The notes: generated by a model from the sequence alone, not told the origin. Shown: positions 1 to 6,450, counted from the first letter of the stretch. The stretch: 14,072 nt of DNA from CAZYHS01 sp964647545 (GCA_964647545.1 CAZYHS010000029.1:1-14072), one strand, 5' to 3'. Made by a program: numbers and translations.

Positions 1-44
1 AATCTCTTTTTGCCAACTGGGCCGGTGCGTGCTAAAAACGCGGC

Positions 45-971
45 ATGGTCATGCACTATAATCCAAAACCTGTCGGGCTGTTAAATCGCTATGCGTGGGC
101 CGCGCTTGTTGTCGGCATTCTGCTCATGGCGATAAAATTCACCGCCTTTCTCATCACCGGTTCCGCTGCAATTCTGTCGGACGCCGCCGAATCGATCGTC
201 AACGTTATCACTGCGGCATTTGCCATCTTCAGTTTGCACGTTGCCAGCAAACCCCCCGACGAAGAGCATCCGTACGGTCACGGTAAGATCGAATTTTTCT
301 CTGCCGCGCTCGAAGGGGGCGCGATCATCGTCGCCGCATCGTGGATCATTTACAAAGCTATCACCGAAATTATCGCCGGCCCGCACATCGACAAACTCGA
401 CACCGGCGTTTTTCTTGTCGCGTTCGCAGCAATTGTGAACGGCGTGCTCGGCTATTATCTCGTTCGCATCGGCCGCCGCGAAGGTTCAATAATTCTTGAG
501 GCCGACGGCCGCCACGTCCTCACAGACGTTGTCACAAGTGTCGGCGTTGTCGTCGGTTTGATCGTCGTGCTTGTCACAAAATGGTATTTCCTCGACGCGG
601 TGATCGCAATTTTAGCAGCTGCCAACATTATTTTCACCGGCTACAAGCTTTTAAAGAACGCCTTTACCGGCATGATGGACGCAGCAAGCGCCGAGGATGA
701 AGCGATAATTCACGACCTGCTGGAGAAACCGTTCTTTCGCGATGTCTGCGCCTACCACAAACTGCGCCACAGAAAGAGCGGCAACATGCACTTTGTCGAT
801 TTTCATTTGATTTTGCCGCGCCATTTTACGATCGAACAGGCGCACGCAATTGCGACGGCAATTGAAGCTCAAATCGCTACCGAACTTGGAGACGCTTCGG
901 TGATGGCGCACGTGGAGCCGTGCCGCCGGAAAGATTGCCCGCGTTGCCGCGAACGTCCTACATCTTACTAA
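45..971 (+). CDS. CDF-family divalent cation efflux transporter
   Basis: This is an inner-membrane exporter of divalent metal (Zn, Fe, Mn or similar) driven by proton exchange, of the cation diffusion facilitator family. Six hydrophobic segments fill roughly residues 15-205, and a cytoplasmic ferredoxin-like domain follows at about 210-292. The TM2/TM3 signature is present (SDAAESIVN at 45-53, then HPYGHGKIEFF at 75-85), as is the TM5 motif (D154, H157, D161). By alignment to E. coli FieF, the transport site would be E49, N53, H157 and D161, where FieF has two aspartates at the first two positions; metal specificity is therefore uncertain. The tail has three cysteines (C293, C298, C301). The length of 308 is normal. 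ATG at 45 and ATG at 51 are both possible starts and neither has a good ribosome site. The last 14 bases overlap the convergent minus-strand gene. Confidence 0.93.
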   Translation: MVMHYNPKPVGLLNRYAWAALVVGILLMAIKFTAFLITGSAAILSDAAESIVNVITAAFAIFSLHVASKPPDEEHPYGHGKIEFFSAALEGGAIIVAASWIIYKAITEIIAGPHIDKLDTGVFLVAFAAIVNGVLGYYLVRIGRREGSIILEADGRHVLTDVVTSVGVVVGLIVVLVTKWYFLDAVIAILAAANIIFTGYKLLKNAFTGMMDAASAEDEAIIHDLLEKPFFRDVCAYHKLRHRKSGNMHFVDFHLILPRHFTIEQAHAIATAIEAQIATELGDASVMAHVEPCRRKDCPRCRERPTSY

Positions 972-1329
972 GTTTGAAATCTACGCGGTTTTTTGATTGC
1001 TTTTTTTCGAGTTTATAGCGGTCCATAGTTGCCACCGCCATATCATTGATGAGCATCGCTGTGTCGCCGGTAAACTTTCCGGCGAGAGTTGCTTCTCCTC
1101 TTGCCAGCTTTGCCGGCAAAAGCTCATCGACGCCTGAAATTTTTTGCACGCTTTTCGAAAGCTCGTCGAACTCGCCAAATCCTGTCACGCCTACTATTTT
1201 TACCGAGAATGTTATCTGCTTAGGCGCTTCTGCTTGCATAGTTTCATCTGCTGCGAACGCGCTCGGCGCAAAAATTACGCCTGCCGAAAGGGCCGTGACG
1301 GCAAAAAAAAGGCGAATGAAATTTTTCAT
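958..1329 (-). CDS. small exported protein, function unknown
   Basis: I do not recognise the family. The 123-residue product has a textbook Sec signal peptide: basic start MKNFIR, hydrophobic core to about residue 21, and an AFA cleavage site after A26. The mature protein is about 97 residues and is expected in the periplasm or outer envelope. The mature part alternates predicted strands and helices (strand 38-50, helix 54-64, strands 82-90, helix 93-106, strand 114-121). This suggests a small beta-alpha-beta-beta-alpha-beta sandwich, but that is inference from residue pattern only. There are no cysteines and no lipobox. It starts 3 bases after the stop of the upstream minus-strand gene, with GGGGA about 7 bases before the ATG, so the two are very likely co-transcribed and perhaps coupled. 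Its 3' end overlaps the CDF gene by 14 bases. Confidence 0.8.
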   Translation of the reverse strand: MKNFIRLFFAVTALSAGVIFAPSAFAADETMQAEAPKQITFSVKIVGVTGFGEFDELSKSVQKISGVDELLPAKLARGEATLAGKFTGDTAMLINDMAVATMDRYKLEKKQSKNRVDFKLSKM

Positions 1330-1332
1330 AAA

Positions 1333-1551
1333 TTAATCCCCGATGACGTGAAATTGTTCAATTCGTTCAAGTTCAAGCATGGCCGTGTCGAGCCCGTCGC
1401 TTACCGAAATGAAACCGTTTTCGGGATCGACCGAAACGAGCGTGCCGATGTAGGTGATGCCGAACGCAAAGACCTCAACGCGTTTTCCCTTCGCCGCGAC
1501 CAGCGTCTGGATAAGCGGGTCTTCCTGCGTGCAAATTGCTTCTTTTGTCAT
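1333..1551 (-). CDS. 72-residue protein with Sm/LSm-like strand pattern
   Basis: This is a small soluble protein of unknown function. After a short N-terminal helix (about 10-20), residues 22-70 read as a run of short strands: GKRVEVFAF, then YIGTLVSVD, FISVSD, AMLELERIEQFHVI. The placing of G31, G36 and D42 and the final hydrophobic strand resemble the bent five-strand barrel of Sm/LSm proteins (Hfq-like or YlxS-tail-like). An RNA-binding or oligomeric role is therefore possible, but this is pattern matching, not a family assignment. The start is well supported: GGAG lies 7-8 bases upstream of the ATG and a sigma70-like promoter lies just before it. It is the first gene of a two-gene minus-strand unit with the exported 123-residue protein, and is divergent from the PilZ gene. 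Confidence 0.78.
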   Translation of the reverse strand: MTKEAICTQEDPLIQTLVAAKGKRVEVFAFGITYIGTLVSVDPENGFISVSDGLDTAMLELERIEQFHVIGD

Positions 1552-1557
1552 TTAGCG

Positions 1558-1562
1558 CTCCG
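1558..1562 (-). promoter_or_regulatory. ribosome binding site of the 72-residue gene
   Basis: On the minus strand this reads CGGAG, 6 bases before the ATG at 1551. It fixes that start. Confidence 0.7.
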
Positions 1563-1582
1563 TTAGTTTTTGAGTCAAATCG

Positions 1583-1611
1583 ACTATGCCCAAGCCGCAT
1601 TTTGGCGTCAA
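1583..1611 (-). promoter_or_regulatory. sigma70-like promoter for the 72-/123-residue gene pair
   Basis: Read on the minus strand, a -35 box TTGACG (5 of 6 matches to TTGACA) is followed by exactly 17 bases and a -10 box CATAGT (4 of 6 matches to TATAAT). Transcription would start near 1576, giving a leader of about 25 bases that contains the GGAG ribosome site. The position directly upstream of the well-supported start makes this credible, but it is a consensus match only. Confidence 0.5.
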
Positions 1612-1639
1612 AGAATTTTTTCTTGTGCGCTTCGCTCGA

Positions 1640-1655
1640 CGTGGTAATTACCACG
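1640..1655. promoter_or_regulatory. perfect 16-bp palindrome, candidate operator
   Basis: The sequence CGTGGTAATTACCACG is its own reverse complement with no spacer. It lies in the divergent gap between the minus-strand pair and the PilZ gene, about 29 bases upstream of the -35 box of the minus-strand promoter and 54 bases before the PilZ start. This form and place are typical of a dimeric regulator site acting on one or both units. The regulator is not encoded in the window, as far as can be seen. Confidence 0.45.
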
Positions 1656-1708
1656 CAACTTTTTTTGAGCGCGACCGAAAACTTAAATAGCAAACGAAGG
1701 TAAATCAA

Positions 1709-2026
1709 ATGCGGGAAAAAAGAAGATATCCAAGAGTTAAACTCAACCTGCCGATAACGATCCGTTATCACGGCATTTTAGTTCCGGCTAATTCGGTGAA
1801 CGTAAGCTGCGGCGGCATGTGTCTGGCGACCGACAACCCCGAAGTTATCGGCGACGACGACGTCGAAATAATTTTCGACCTTTCAAAAAGCGAACCCGAC
1901 GTAAGCGTGCGCGGTAAAGTTGTCAGAATTGAGCCCGGCATGACCAAAAATGTCGGCGTTCAGTTCACAAACTTCGAAAGCGTCGGCTATAAAATCCTCA
2001 AACGCTACATCGAAAACTCAAACTAG
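1709..2026 (+). CDS. single-domain PilZ protein (cyclic-di-GMP receptor)
   Basis: This is a 105-residue cytosolic protein that is nearly all PilZ domain. The two c-di-GMP contact motifs are intact: RxxxR at R5-R9 (KRRYPR) near the N-terminus, and N-x-S-x-x-G at N31, S33, G36 (NVSCGG). Alternating strands of the PilZ barrel and a closing C-terminal helix (about 90-103) follow. Stand-alone PilZ proteins act as adaptors that change motility, exopolysaccharide or envelope processes when c-di-GMP rises; the target here is unknown. The ribosome site GAAGG lies 8 bases before the ATG. It stands alone, 85 bases before nuoA, and no terminator is evident between them, so some read-through into nuo is possible. 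Confidence 0.92.
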   Translation: MREKRRYPRVKLNLPITIRYHGILVPANSVNVSCGGMCLATDNPEVIGDDDVEIIFDLSKSEPDVSVRGKVVRIEPGMTKNVGVQFTNFESVGYKILKRYIENSN

Positions 2027-2111
2027 CTTCAAGCCGAAATTTTTCTTTCCTTTCTCTTGACTCTTGTCGTGCTTTTCGACATCAAGGGGGCCTCTTTTTC
2101 ACGAAAAACTT

Positions 2112-2489
2112 ATGCCTATTCAATTTGCATTGGTTTTAGTCTTTGCGCTCATTTCGGCCGCCTTTGTTTTTGGCGCGCTTTTGGCTGGCCGTTTTTTTCG
2201 TCCAACAAACCCAAACCAAGTAAAATCGCAGACTTACGAATGCGGCGAGCCCGTTGTCGGTTCAAGCTGGGTCAGTTTCAACATGAGGTTTTACCTCATT
2301 GCCTTAATTTTTGTCATTTTCGACGTGGAAGCTGCTTTGCTTCTCCCTGTTGCGGCCGCGTTTAAAACGTGGAACCTGCGCGGAATGGGGCTGATTGCTC
2401 TCGTCGAAGTTGCACTTTTCGTACTGATTTTGGCGGTCGCCCTCATTTATGTCTGGCGAAAGGGCGATTTGGATTGGGTGAAGAAATAA
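2112..2489 (+). CDS. nuoA: NADH:quinone oxidoreductase subunit A
   Basis: NuoA is a three-helix membrane subunit of complex I that sits beside NuoH and NuoJ and helps form the quinone-cavity entrance. With the ATG at 2112 it is 125 residues, the usual size. Hydrophobic segments lie at about 4-26, 60-82 and 92-115. The family motif in the first loop is present (YECGEPVVGSSWVSFNMRFY, 42-61), and the acidic pair D71 and E73 occurs in FDVEAALLLP. The open frame extends upstream to a TTG at 2064, but those residues are not family-like, so the inner ATG is preferred even though no clear ribosome site precedes it. It is the first gene of the nuo operon. Confidence 0.95.
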   Translation: MPIQFALVLVFALISAAFVFGALLAGRFFRPTNPNQVKSQTYECGEPVVGSSWVSFNMRFYLIALIFVIFDVEAALLLPVAAAFKTWNLRGMGLIALVEVALFVLILAVALIYVWRKGDLDWVKK

Positions 2490-2530
2490 GTTTAATAAGT
2501 TCAGTGAGTTTTATGAGTTTAGTAAGTTGG
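2486..2530 (+). repeat. five tandem imperfect 9-nt units between nuoA and nuoB
   Basis: Five consecutive 9-base units fit the pattern (A/G)T(A/G)AGTT followed by two variable bases: ATAAGTTTA, ATAAGTTCA, GTGAGTTTT, ATGAGTTTA, GTAAGTTGG. The array starts on the last bases of nuoA and its stop codon, and ends 24 bases before the nuoB start. It fills most of the 65-base spacer. No stable hairpin is formed. Confidence 0.75.
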
Positions 2531-2554
2531 GGCGGGGTGATTTAAAAAAAGAAT

Positions 2555-3034
2555 ATGCTGACGTTAAATCGGGCGATGCCCGAATTCATACTGACGACCA
2601 AGGTCGATGATCTGCTCAACTGGTGCAGAAAGTCGAGCATCTGGTACATGCTTTTTGCCACCGCCTGCTGCGGCATTGAGCTTATGCAAACCGGCGGCCC
2701 GCGCTGCGACTGGGACCGTTTCGGTGCAGTTCCTCGCGCAACTCCGCGTCAGTCCGACTTAATGATAATCGCCGGCACGATCACCTATAAAATGGCCGAG
2801 CGGGCAAAACGCCTTTACGATCAGATGCCCGACCCGAAATATGTAATTTCGATGGGTAGCTGTTCGAACTGCGGCGGATTGTTCCAACATTCTTATTCGG
2901 TGCTTAAAGGAATCGACAAAGTTATTCCGGTCGATATTTTTGTCCCCGGCTGCCCGCCGAGGCCTGAAGCCCTGACCGACGGACTTTTGAAATTGCAGGA
3001 AAAAATGCAGCGCGAAAGGTTTTTAAGGAAATAA
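2555..3034 (+). CDS. nuoB: NADH:quinone oxidoreductase subunit B (cluster N2)
   Basis: NuoB carries the terminal 4Fe-4S cluster N2, which passes electrons to quinone at the NuoB/NuoD interface. The expected ligands are all visible: the tandem C38-C39 in ATACCGIEL, C103 in GSCSNCGG, and C133 in VPGCPPRPEAL. The quinone-side segment GAVPRATPRQSDLMI (57-71) is also intact. The 159-residue length is normal. The start has no close ribosome site (GGGGTGA is about 14 bases away); ATG at 2576 is an alternative that would remove seven residues. The stop codon is followed immediately by the nuoC start. Confidence 0.97.
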   Translation: MLTLNRAMPEFILTTKVDDLLNWCRKSSIWYMLFATACCGIELMQTGGPRCDWDRFGAVPRATPRQSDLMIIAGTITYKMAERAKRLYDQMPDPKYVISMGSCSNCGGLFQHSYSVLKGIDKVIPVDIFVPGCPPRPEALTDGLLKLQEKMQRERFLRK

Positions 3035-3481
3035 ATGACCGAAGAAATTTCAAAACTTGTTTCGATCGATTTCGAAAAGTCGTCGCACGGCGATGCGTTT
3101 TGTCGCGTGAAGGCTTCCGAAATTTCAAACGTCTGCCGCCGGCTTCAAAATGAGTTCGGCTTTGACTGTCTCAGCAATTTGACCGGTCTCGACACCGGCT
3201 CGCGTTTTGAAGTCATTTACAATTTATTTTCGTACGAAACAAATAAGTCGCTGACTTTGAAGGTCGAGCTCGAAAAAGAAAATCCGGTCGTCAAAACCGT
3301 TTCTGACATTTGGGCGTCGGCCAACTGGTTCGAGCGCGAGGCGTTCGACCTTGTCGGCATTGTTTTTGAAGGGCACCCGAATTTAAAGCGCATCATGCTT
3401 CCGGCAGATTGGGTCGGGCATCCGCTTAGAAAAGATTACGTCGAAGGCGAAGAGTATCGCGGCATGTCGACGAAGCGTTAG
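3035..3481 (+). CDS. nuoC: NADH:quinone oxidoreductase subunit C (30-kDa)
   Basis: NuoC is a peripheral-arm scaffold subunit without cofactors that packs against NuoD. The signature region at about 105-140 is clear: FEREAFDLVGIVFEGHP, then LKRIMLP, then GHPLRKDY. The 148-residue length is typical of a free-standing NuoC; it is not fused to NuoD as in E. coli. Translation starts on the base after the nuoB stop, with AAGGA 5-6 bases upstream, so the two are likely translationally coupled. The gap to nuoD (83 bases) is unusually long for this operon and is filled by palindromic repeats. Confidence 0.96.
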   Translation: MTEEISKLVSIDFEKSSHGDAFCRVKASEISNVCRRLQNEFGFDCLSNLTGLDTGSRFEVIYNLFSYETNKSLTLKVELEKENPVVKTVSDIWASANWFEREAFDLVGIVFEGHPNLKRIMLPADWVGHPLRKDYVEGEEYRGMSTKR

Positions 3482-3485
3482 GTGG

Positions 3486-3515
3486 TGTCGTCCCCGAGGT
3501 GGTTATCGGGGAACT
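3486..3515. repeat. dispersed palindromic repeat, type A, copy 1
   Basis: A perfect 7-bp stem (TCCCCGA / TCGGGGA) with an 8-base loop GGTGGTTA is preceded by TGTCG. The same layout recurs at 12395-12424, with the same stem length and loop length and two loop changes. There is no T-run after it, so it is not a standard terminator. It sits between nuoC and nuoD, where termination would break the operon. Confidence 0.8.
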
Positions 3516-3531
3516 AGTTTTCAAACACGAG

Positions 3532-3556
3532 ATTCCCGCATGTGCGGGAATGACAT
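3532..3556. repeat. dispersed palindromic repeat, type B
   Basis: This is a long stem, ATTCCCGC with GCGGGAAT around the small loop ATGT, followed by GACA. ATTCCCGC...GCGGGAATGAC hairpins of this kind are a well-known interspersed repeat type in many bacteria. It ends 8 bases before the nuoD ATG and occupies the place where a ribosome site would be expected. Confidence 0.8.
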
Positions 3557-3564
3557 GGATATAA

Positions 3565-4683
3565 ATGAGCAACATTCGCACAGAAGAGATGATCGTTTCG
3601 ATGGGGCCGCAGCATCCGGCAACACACGGAGTTCTGCGTTTCGAGCTGACCATCGACGGCGAAATCATCAAGAAAGCTGTCTGCGATGTCGGTTATCTTC
3701 ATCGCGGCATGGAAAAGATCGCTGAAAAGGTCGGCTACACAGGATTTACTCCCTACACCGACCGGCTCGACTACGTTTGCGCTATGACGTGCAACCACGC
3801 CTACGCCCTTGCGGTCGAAAAACTTCTCGGCGTGGAAATTCCTCGTCGCGCCGAATTTTTGCGCGTCGTTGCCGCAGAGCTCAACCGCATCGCAAGCCAT
3901 CTGATTATGGCCGGCTGCGTTGCGATGGACATGGGGGCGTTCACTCCGTTTATTCACGCAATTCGTGAGCGCGAAACGATCAACGATCTTTTCGAATCGC
4001 TTTGCGGCGCGCGTCTTACCTACAATTATGTTCGCATTGGCGGAGTTTCGTTCGACGCGCCACTTGGGTTTAAAGAAAAGTGCATTGAATTTTTAGACCA
4101 CTTCGAGCCGATCATCGACGAGTTCAACCGTCTCATCAGTTTCAACGAAATCTTTGTAAAACGACTTGCAAACGTCGGCGTTATTTCAAAGGCCGAAGCA
4201 ATTGCTTATAATTTGGTAGGGCCGAACCTGCGCGGCAGCGGTGTAAATTTCGATTGCCGACGCAACTTGCCCTATTCGATCTATCCAGAACTTGACTTCG
4301 ACGTTGTGTGCGGGAGAGGCGAGGTTGGCATGCTCGGCGACAGCTTCGATCGCTTTATCTGCCGCGTGCGCGAAATGAAAGAGAGCGTTCGCATCGTCAG
4401 GCAGGCGCTCGAAAAAATGCCGGCTGGCGAAATCATGGCGAAGCTCCCGCGCAAAATTAAACCTCCAGCCGGCGAAGTTTACGTCAGAAGCGAATCGGCC
4501 AGAGGCGACTTGGGATTTTTTATCACAAGCGACGGCAGCGAAAAACCTTCGCGGCTTCGTATGAGAACCGGTTCGTTCACCGGAATTAGCGTTGTCGAAA
4601 AAATGGCCCCCGGCATGATGATCGGCGACCTTGTCGCGTTTTTGTCGAGCTTAGACCTTGTTGCGCCGGAGGTAGACAGATGA
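3565..4683 (+). CDS. nuoD: NADH:quinone oxidoreductase subunit D (49-kDa, quinone site)
   Basis: NuoD forms the quinone-reduction site with NuoB. The N-terminal loop GPQHPATHGVLR (14-25) with H17 and H21, the segment YLHRGMEK (44-51) and the conserved tyrosine in TDRLDYV (Y70) are all present. The C-terminus ends in the family-typical SLDLVAPEVDR. At 372 residues it is complete and is not fused to NuoC. Its start lies directly after a type B palindrome and has no good ribosome site, so translation may depend on coupling or on hairpin structure. The TGA stop is the last known triplet before the run of N. Confidence 0.97.
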   Translation: MSNIRTEEMIVSMGPQHPATHGVLRFELTIDGEIIKKAVCDVGYLHRGMEKIAEKVGYTGFTPYTDRLDYVCAMTCNHAYALAVEKLLGVEIPRRAEFLRVVAAELNRIASHLIMAGCVAMDMGAFTPFIHAIRERETINDLFESLCGARLTYNYVRIGGVSFDAPLGFKEKCIEFLDHFEPIIDEFNRLISFNEIFVKRLANVGVISKAEAIAYNLVGPNLRGSGVNFDCRRNLPYSIYPELDFDVVCGRGEVGMLGDSFDRFICRVREMKESVRIVRQALEKMPAGEIMAKLPRKIKPPAGEVYVRSESARGDLGFFITSDGSEKPSRLRMRTGSFTGISVVEKMAPGMMIGDLVAFLSSLDLVAPEVDR

Positions 4684-4783
4684 NNNNNNNNNNNNNNNNN
4701 NNNNNNNNNNNNNNNNNNNNNNNNNNNNNNNNNNNNNNNNNNNNNNNNNNNNNNNNNNNNNNNNNNNNNNNNNNNNNNNNNNN
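4684..4783. other. 100-base run of N (assembly gap or masked stretch)
   Basis: Exactly 100 undetermined bases separate the nuoD stop codon from the ATG of nuoH. A run of exactly 100 is commonly a placeholder for a gap of unknown size, so the true distance may be very different. In operons of the 14-subunit type this is where nuoE, nuoF and nuoG would lie. Confidence 0.98.
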
Positions 4784-5959
4784 ATGTTAGAACTTGTGCA
4801 AATAATTCCGGCGTGGATTTTTCTGGCGATCTATTTTGTGATCGTCTCGGCGCTGCTGATTGCTTTCTTCTCGATGTTTGCCGGACCGGTCAGCTGGCTC
4901 GAACGCAGAATCGCCGGCCGCATCATGAGCCGCATCGGCCCCAATCGCGTCGGCCCGCAGGGCGTAATTCAATGGCTCTGCGACGGTTTGAAAAACTGGC
5001 TCAAAGAAGATTTAATTCCGAACGACGCCGACGGTTTGCTTTTCAGGTTCGCTCCCTATCCGGTTTTTGTCGGTGTGACGCTTACGATGGTCACTCTTCC
5101 GTTTAGTTCGCTTTTGATCGGCACCGATCTCAATGTCGGCCTTCTCTATATTGTCGGAGTTTGGGGGCTTGTGGTTATCGGGCTGCTTGCGGCGGGCTGG
5201 GGGTCGGGTTCGAAGTGGTCGCTTCTTGGCGGTATGAGAAGCGCGGCGCAGATGGTCTCTTACGAAATTCCGCTGGTCCTTTCGATGACCGTTCCGGTTT
5301 TAATGAGCGGCTCGCTCAGTTTGCAGACGATAATTTCTTCGCAGGGGGCTCATCCGACCGACTGGTACGTTTTTTCGAGCCCGTTTGCATTTGCGGCGTT
5401 TGTGATTTTTTTAATCGCCGGAGTTGCCGAAGGAAACCGCACTCCGTTCGATCTCCCAGAGGCCGAAAGCGAGCTTGTCGCGGGATACGCGACCGAATAT
5501 TCGGGCATGCGCTTCCTTTTCTTCTTCTTCGCCGAATGGGGAAATATTTATGTCGTGAGCGCTTTAGTGGCGACGCTATTTTGGGGCGGCTGGCAGATTC
5601 CAGCTTCGTGGCGTGCGTGGGCCGAAGGGCAGGGCTGGGCAATGCCGCACGTTCTTGAGCTGCTTGTATTTCAGGCGAAGACGTGGGTTTGGGTCTTTTT
5701 GATTATTCAGCTGAGGTGGACGCTTCCAAGACTTCGCGTCGATCAGCTGATGACCGTTTCGTGGAAATATTTGACGCCGCTTTCAATTGCCGCGTTGCTT
5801 GGCGCTGCCGTGTGGATGGTGATTTTCCCGTCCGGTTGGCTCTTCATGCAATATTTGTTGTTTTTCAGCGCGGTTGCACTTGCGGGATATTTTGTCTGGC
5901 GCGTGATTTGGCAATTGCGTTTCACCAAGAGCCGCGCCGACATAAACTGGATGATTTGA
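4784..5959 (+). CDS. nuoH: NADH:quinone oxidoreductase subunit H
   Basis: NuoH is the membrane subunit that holds the quinone chamber and links redox chemistry to the proton channels. Conserved parts are the first loop ERRIAGRIMSRIGPNRVGP (40-58), GGMRSAAQMVSYEIPL (149-164) and the acidic loop from AEGNRTPFDLPEAESE (215-230) to YSGMRF (239-244). The usual family end, RLRVDQLMTVSWK (317-328) plus one helix, is followed here by a further hydrophobic helix at about 354-374 and a basic tail, giving 391 residues against about 325 in E. coli. The ATG touches the N run, so the ribosome site is unseen and a start further upstream cannot be excluded; however, the first helix (10-33) is complete. The nuoI start lies one base after its stop. 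Confidence 0.96.
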   Translation: MLELVQIIPAWIFLAIYFVIVSALLIAFFSMFAGPVSWLERRIAGRIMSRIGPNRVGPQGVIQWLCDGLKNWLKEDLIPNDADGLLFRFAPYPVFVGVTLTMVTLPFSSLLIGTDLNVGLLYIVGVWGLVVIGLLAAGWGSGSKWSLLGGMRSAAQMVSYEIPLVLSMTVPVLMSGSLSLQTIISSQGAHPTDWYVFSSPFAFAAFVIFLIAGVAEGNRTPFDLPEAESELVAGYATEYSGMRFLFFFFAEWGNIYVVSALVATLFWGGWQIPASWRAWAEGQGWAMPHVLELLVFQAKTWVWVFLIIQLRWTLPRLRVDQLMTVSWKYLTPLSIAALLGAAVWMVIFPSGWLFMQYLLFFSAVALAGYFVWRVIWQLRFTKSRADINWMI

Positions 5960-5960
5960 C

Positions 5961-6416
5961 ATGGGCTATTTTGCCAACATAGCGCGCTCTGCCGCGACGA
6001 TCTTTGAAGGACTCACGATCACGGCGAGCCATCTTTTCAGAAAACCGATCACGATTCAGTATCCCGACCGCACCGAAGTGCCGGTCAAAGATATGATGAA
6101 CGTCCGCTATCGCGGATTTTTGCACGTCGATATGAAAATTTGCACAGGCTGCACGCTTTGCCAGTCGGCATGCCCGATTCAGTGCGTGCAGATCGGTGTT
6201 GCGAAAAATGCCGAAGGCAAGCGCGCGATTTCGAAGTTCGACATCGATCTTGGCAAATGCATGTTTTGCGGACTTTGCACAGAAGTTTGCCCGACGCAGG
6301 CGATCAGTTTTACGCGCGAGTTTGAACGGGCATCCGAAAATTTAGACGACCTCACTTTCCATTTTGTGAAAGATGGCGAATTGATCGAGCCTTACAAAAA
6401 GGGTTCGGGTGCATAA
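5961..6416 (+). CDS. nuoI: NADH:quinone oxidoreductase subunit I (clusters N6a, N6b)
   Basis: NuoI is an 8-Fe ferredoxin-like subunit that relays electrons to cluster N2 in NuoB. Both 4Fe-4S motifs are intact: C61, C64, C67, C71 (CTGCTLCQSACP) and C100, C103, C106, C110 (CMFCGLCTEVCP). An amphipathic N-terminal stretch (1-30) would lie on the membrane surface. At 151 residues it is within the usual range. Presence of NuoI without visible NuoE, F and G fits both a full complex and a truncated 11-subunit complex. It starts one base after nuoH. Confidence 0.97.
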   Translation: MGYFANIARSAATIFEGLTITASHLFRKPITIQYPDRTEVPVKDMMNVRYRGFLHVDMKICTGCTLCQSACPIQCVQIGVAKNAEGKRAISKFDIDLGKCMFCGLCTEVCPTQAISFTREFERASENLDDLTFHFVKDGELIEPYKKGSGA

Positions 6417-6423
6417 GTGAGCG

Positions 6424-6450
6424 TGTCGGGAATGACAAGCCCGAAAGGGG
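6424..6450. repeat. partial type B palindrome between nuoI and nuoJ
   Basis: The spacer contains CGGGAATGACA, an 11-base exact match to the right arm and flank of the type B repeat at 3545-3555. Here the left arm is gone and a shorter stem (TCGGG with CCCGA, 9-base loop) forms instead. It looks like a decayed or recombined copy. Confidence 0.45.

Noticed and set aside
1144..1566. 140-codon plus-strand frame opposite the two minus-strand small genes
   Set aside because: It has unnatural composition and no ribosome site, while both minus-strand frames have ribosome sites, a signal peptide and a promoter.
2064..2111. Upstream TTG start adding 16 residues to NuoA
   Set aside because: The added residues are not family-like, and the protein from the ATG at 2112 has the usual length and N-terminus.
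3491..3512. Type A hairpin as an intrinsic terminator between nuoC and nuoD
   Set aside because: No T-run follows, and termination there would cut the operon. A near-identical copy elsewhere points to a dispersed repeat.
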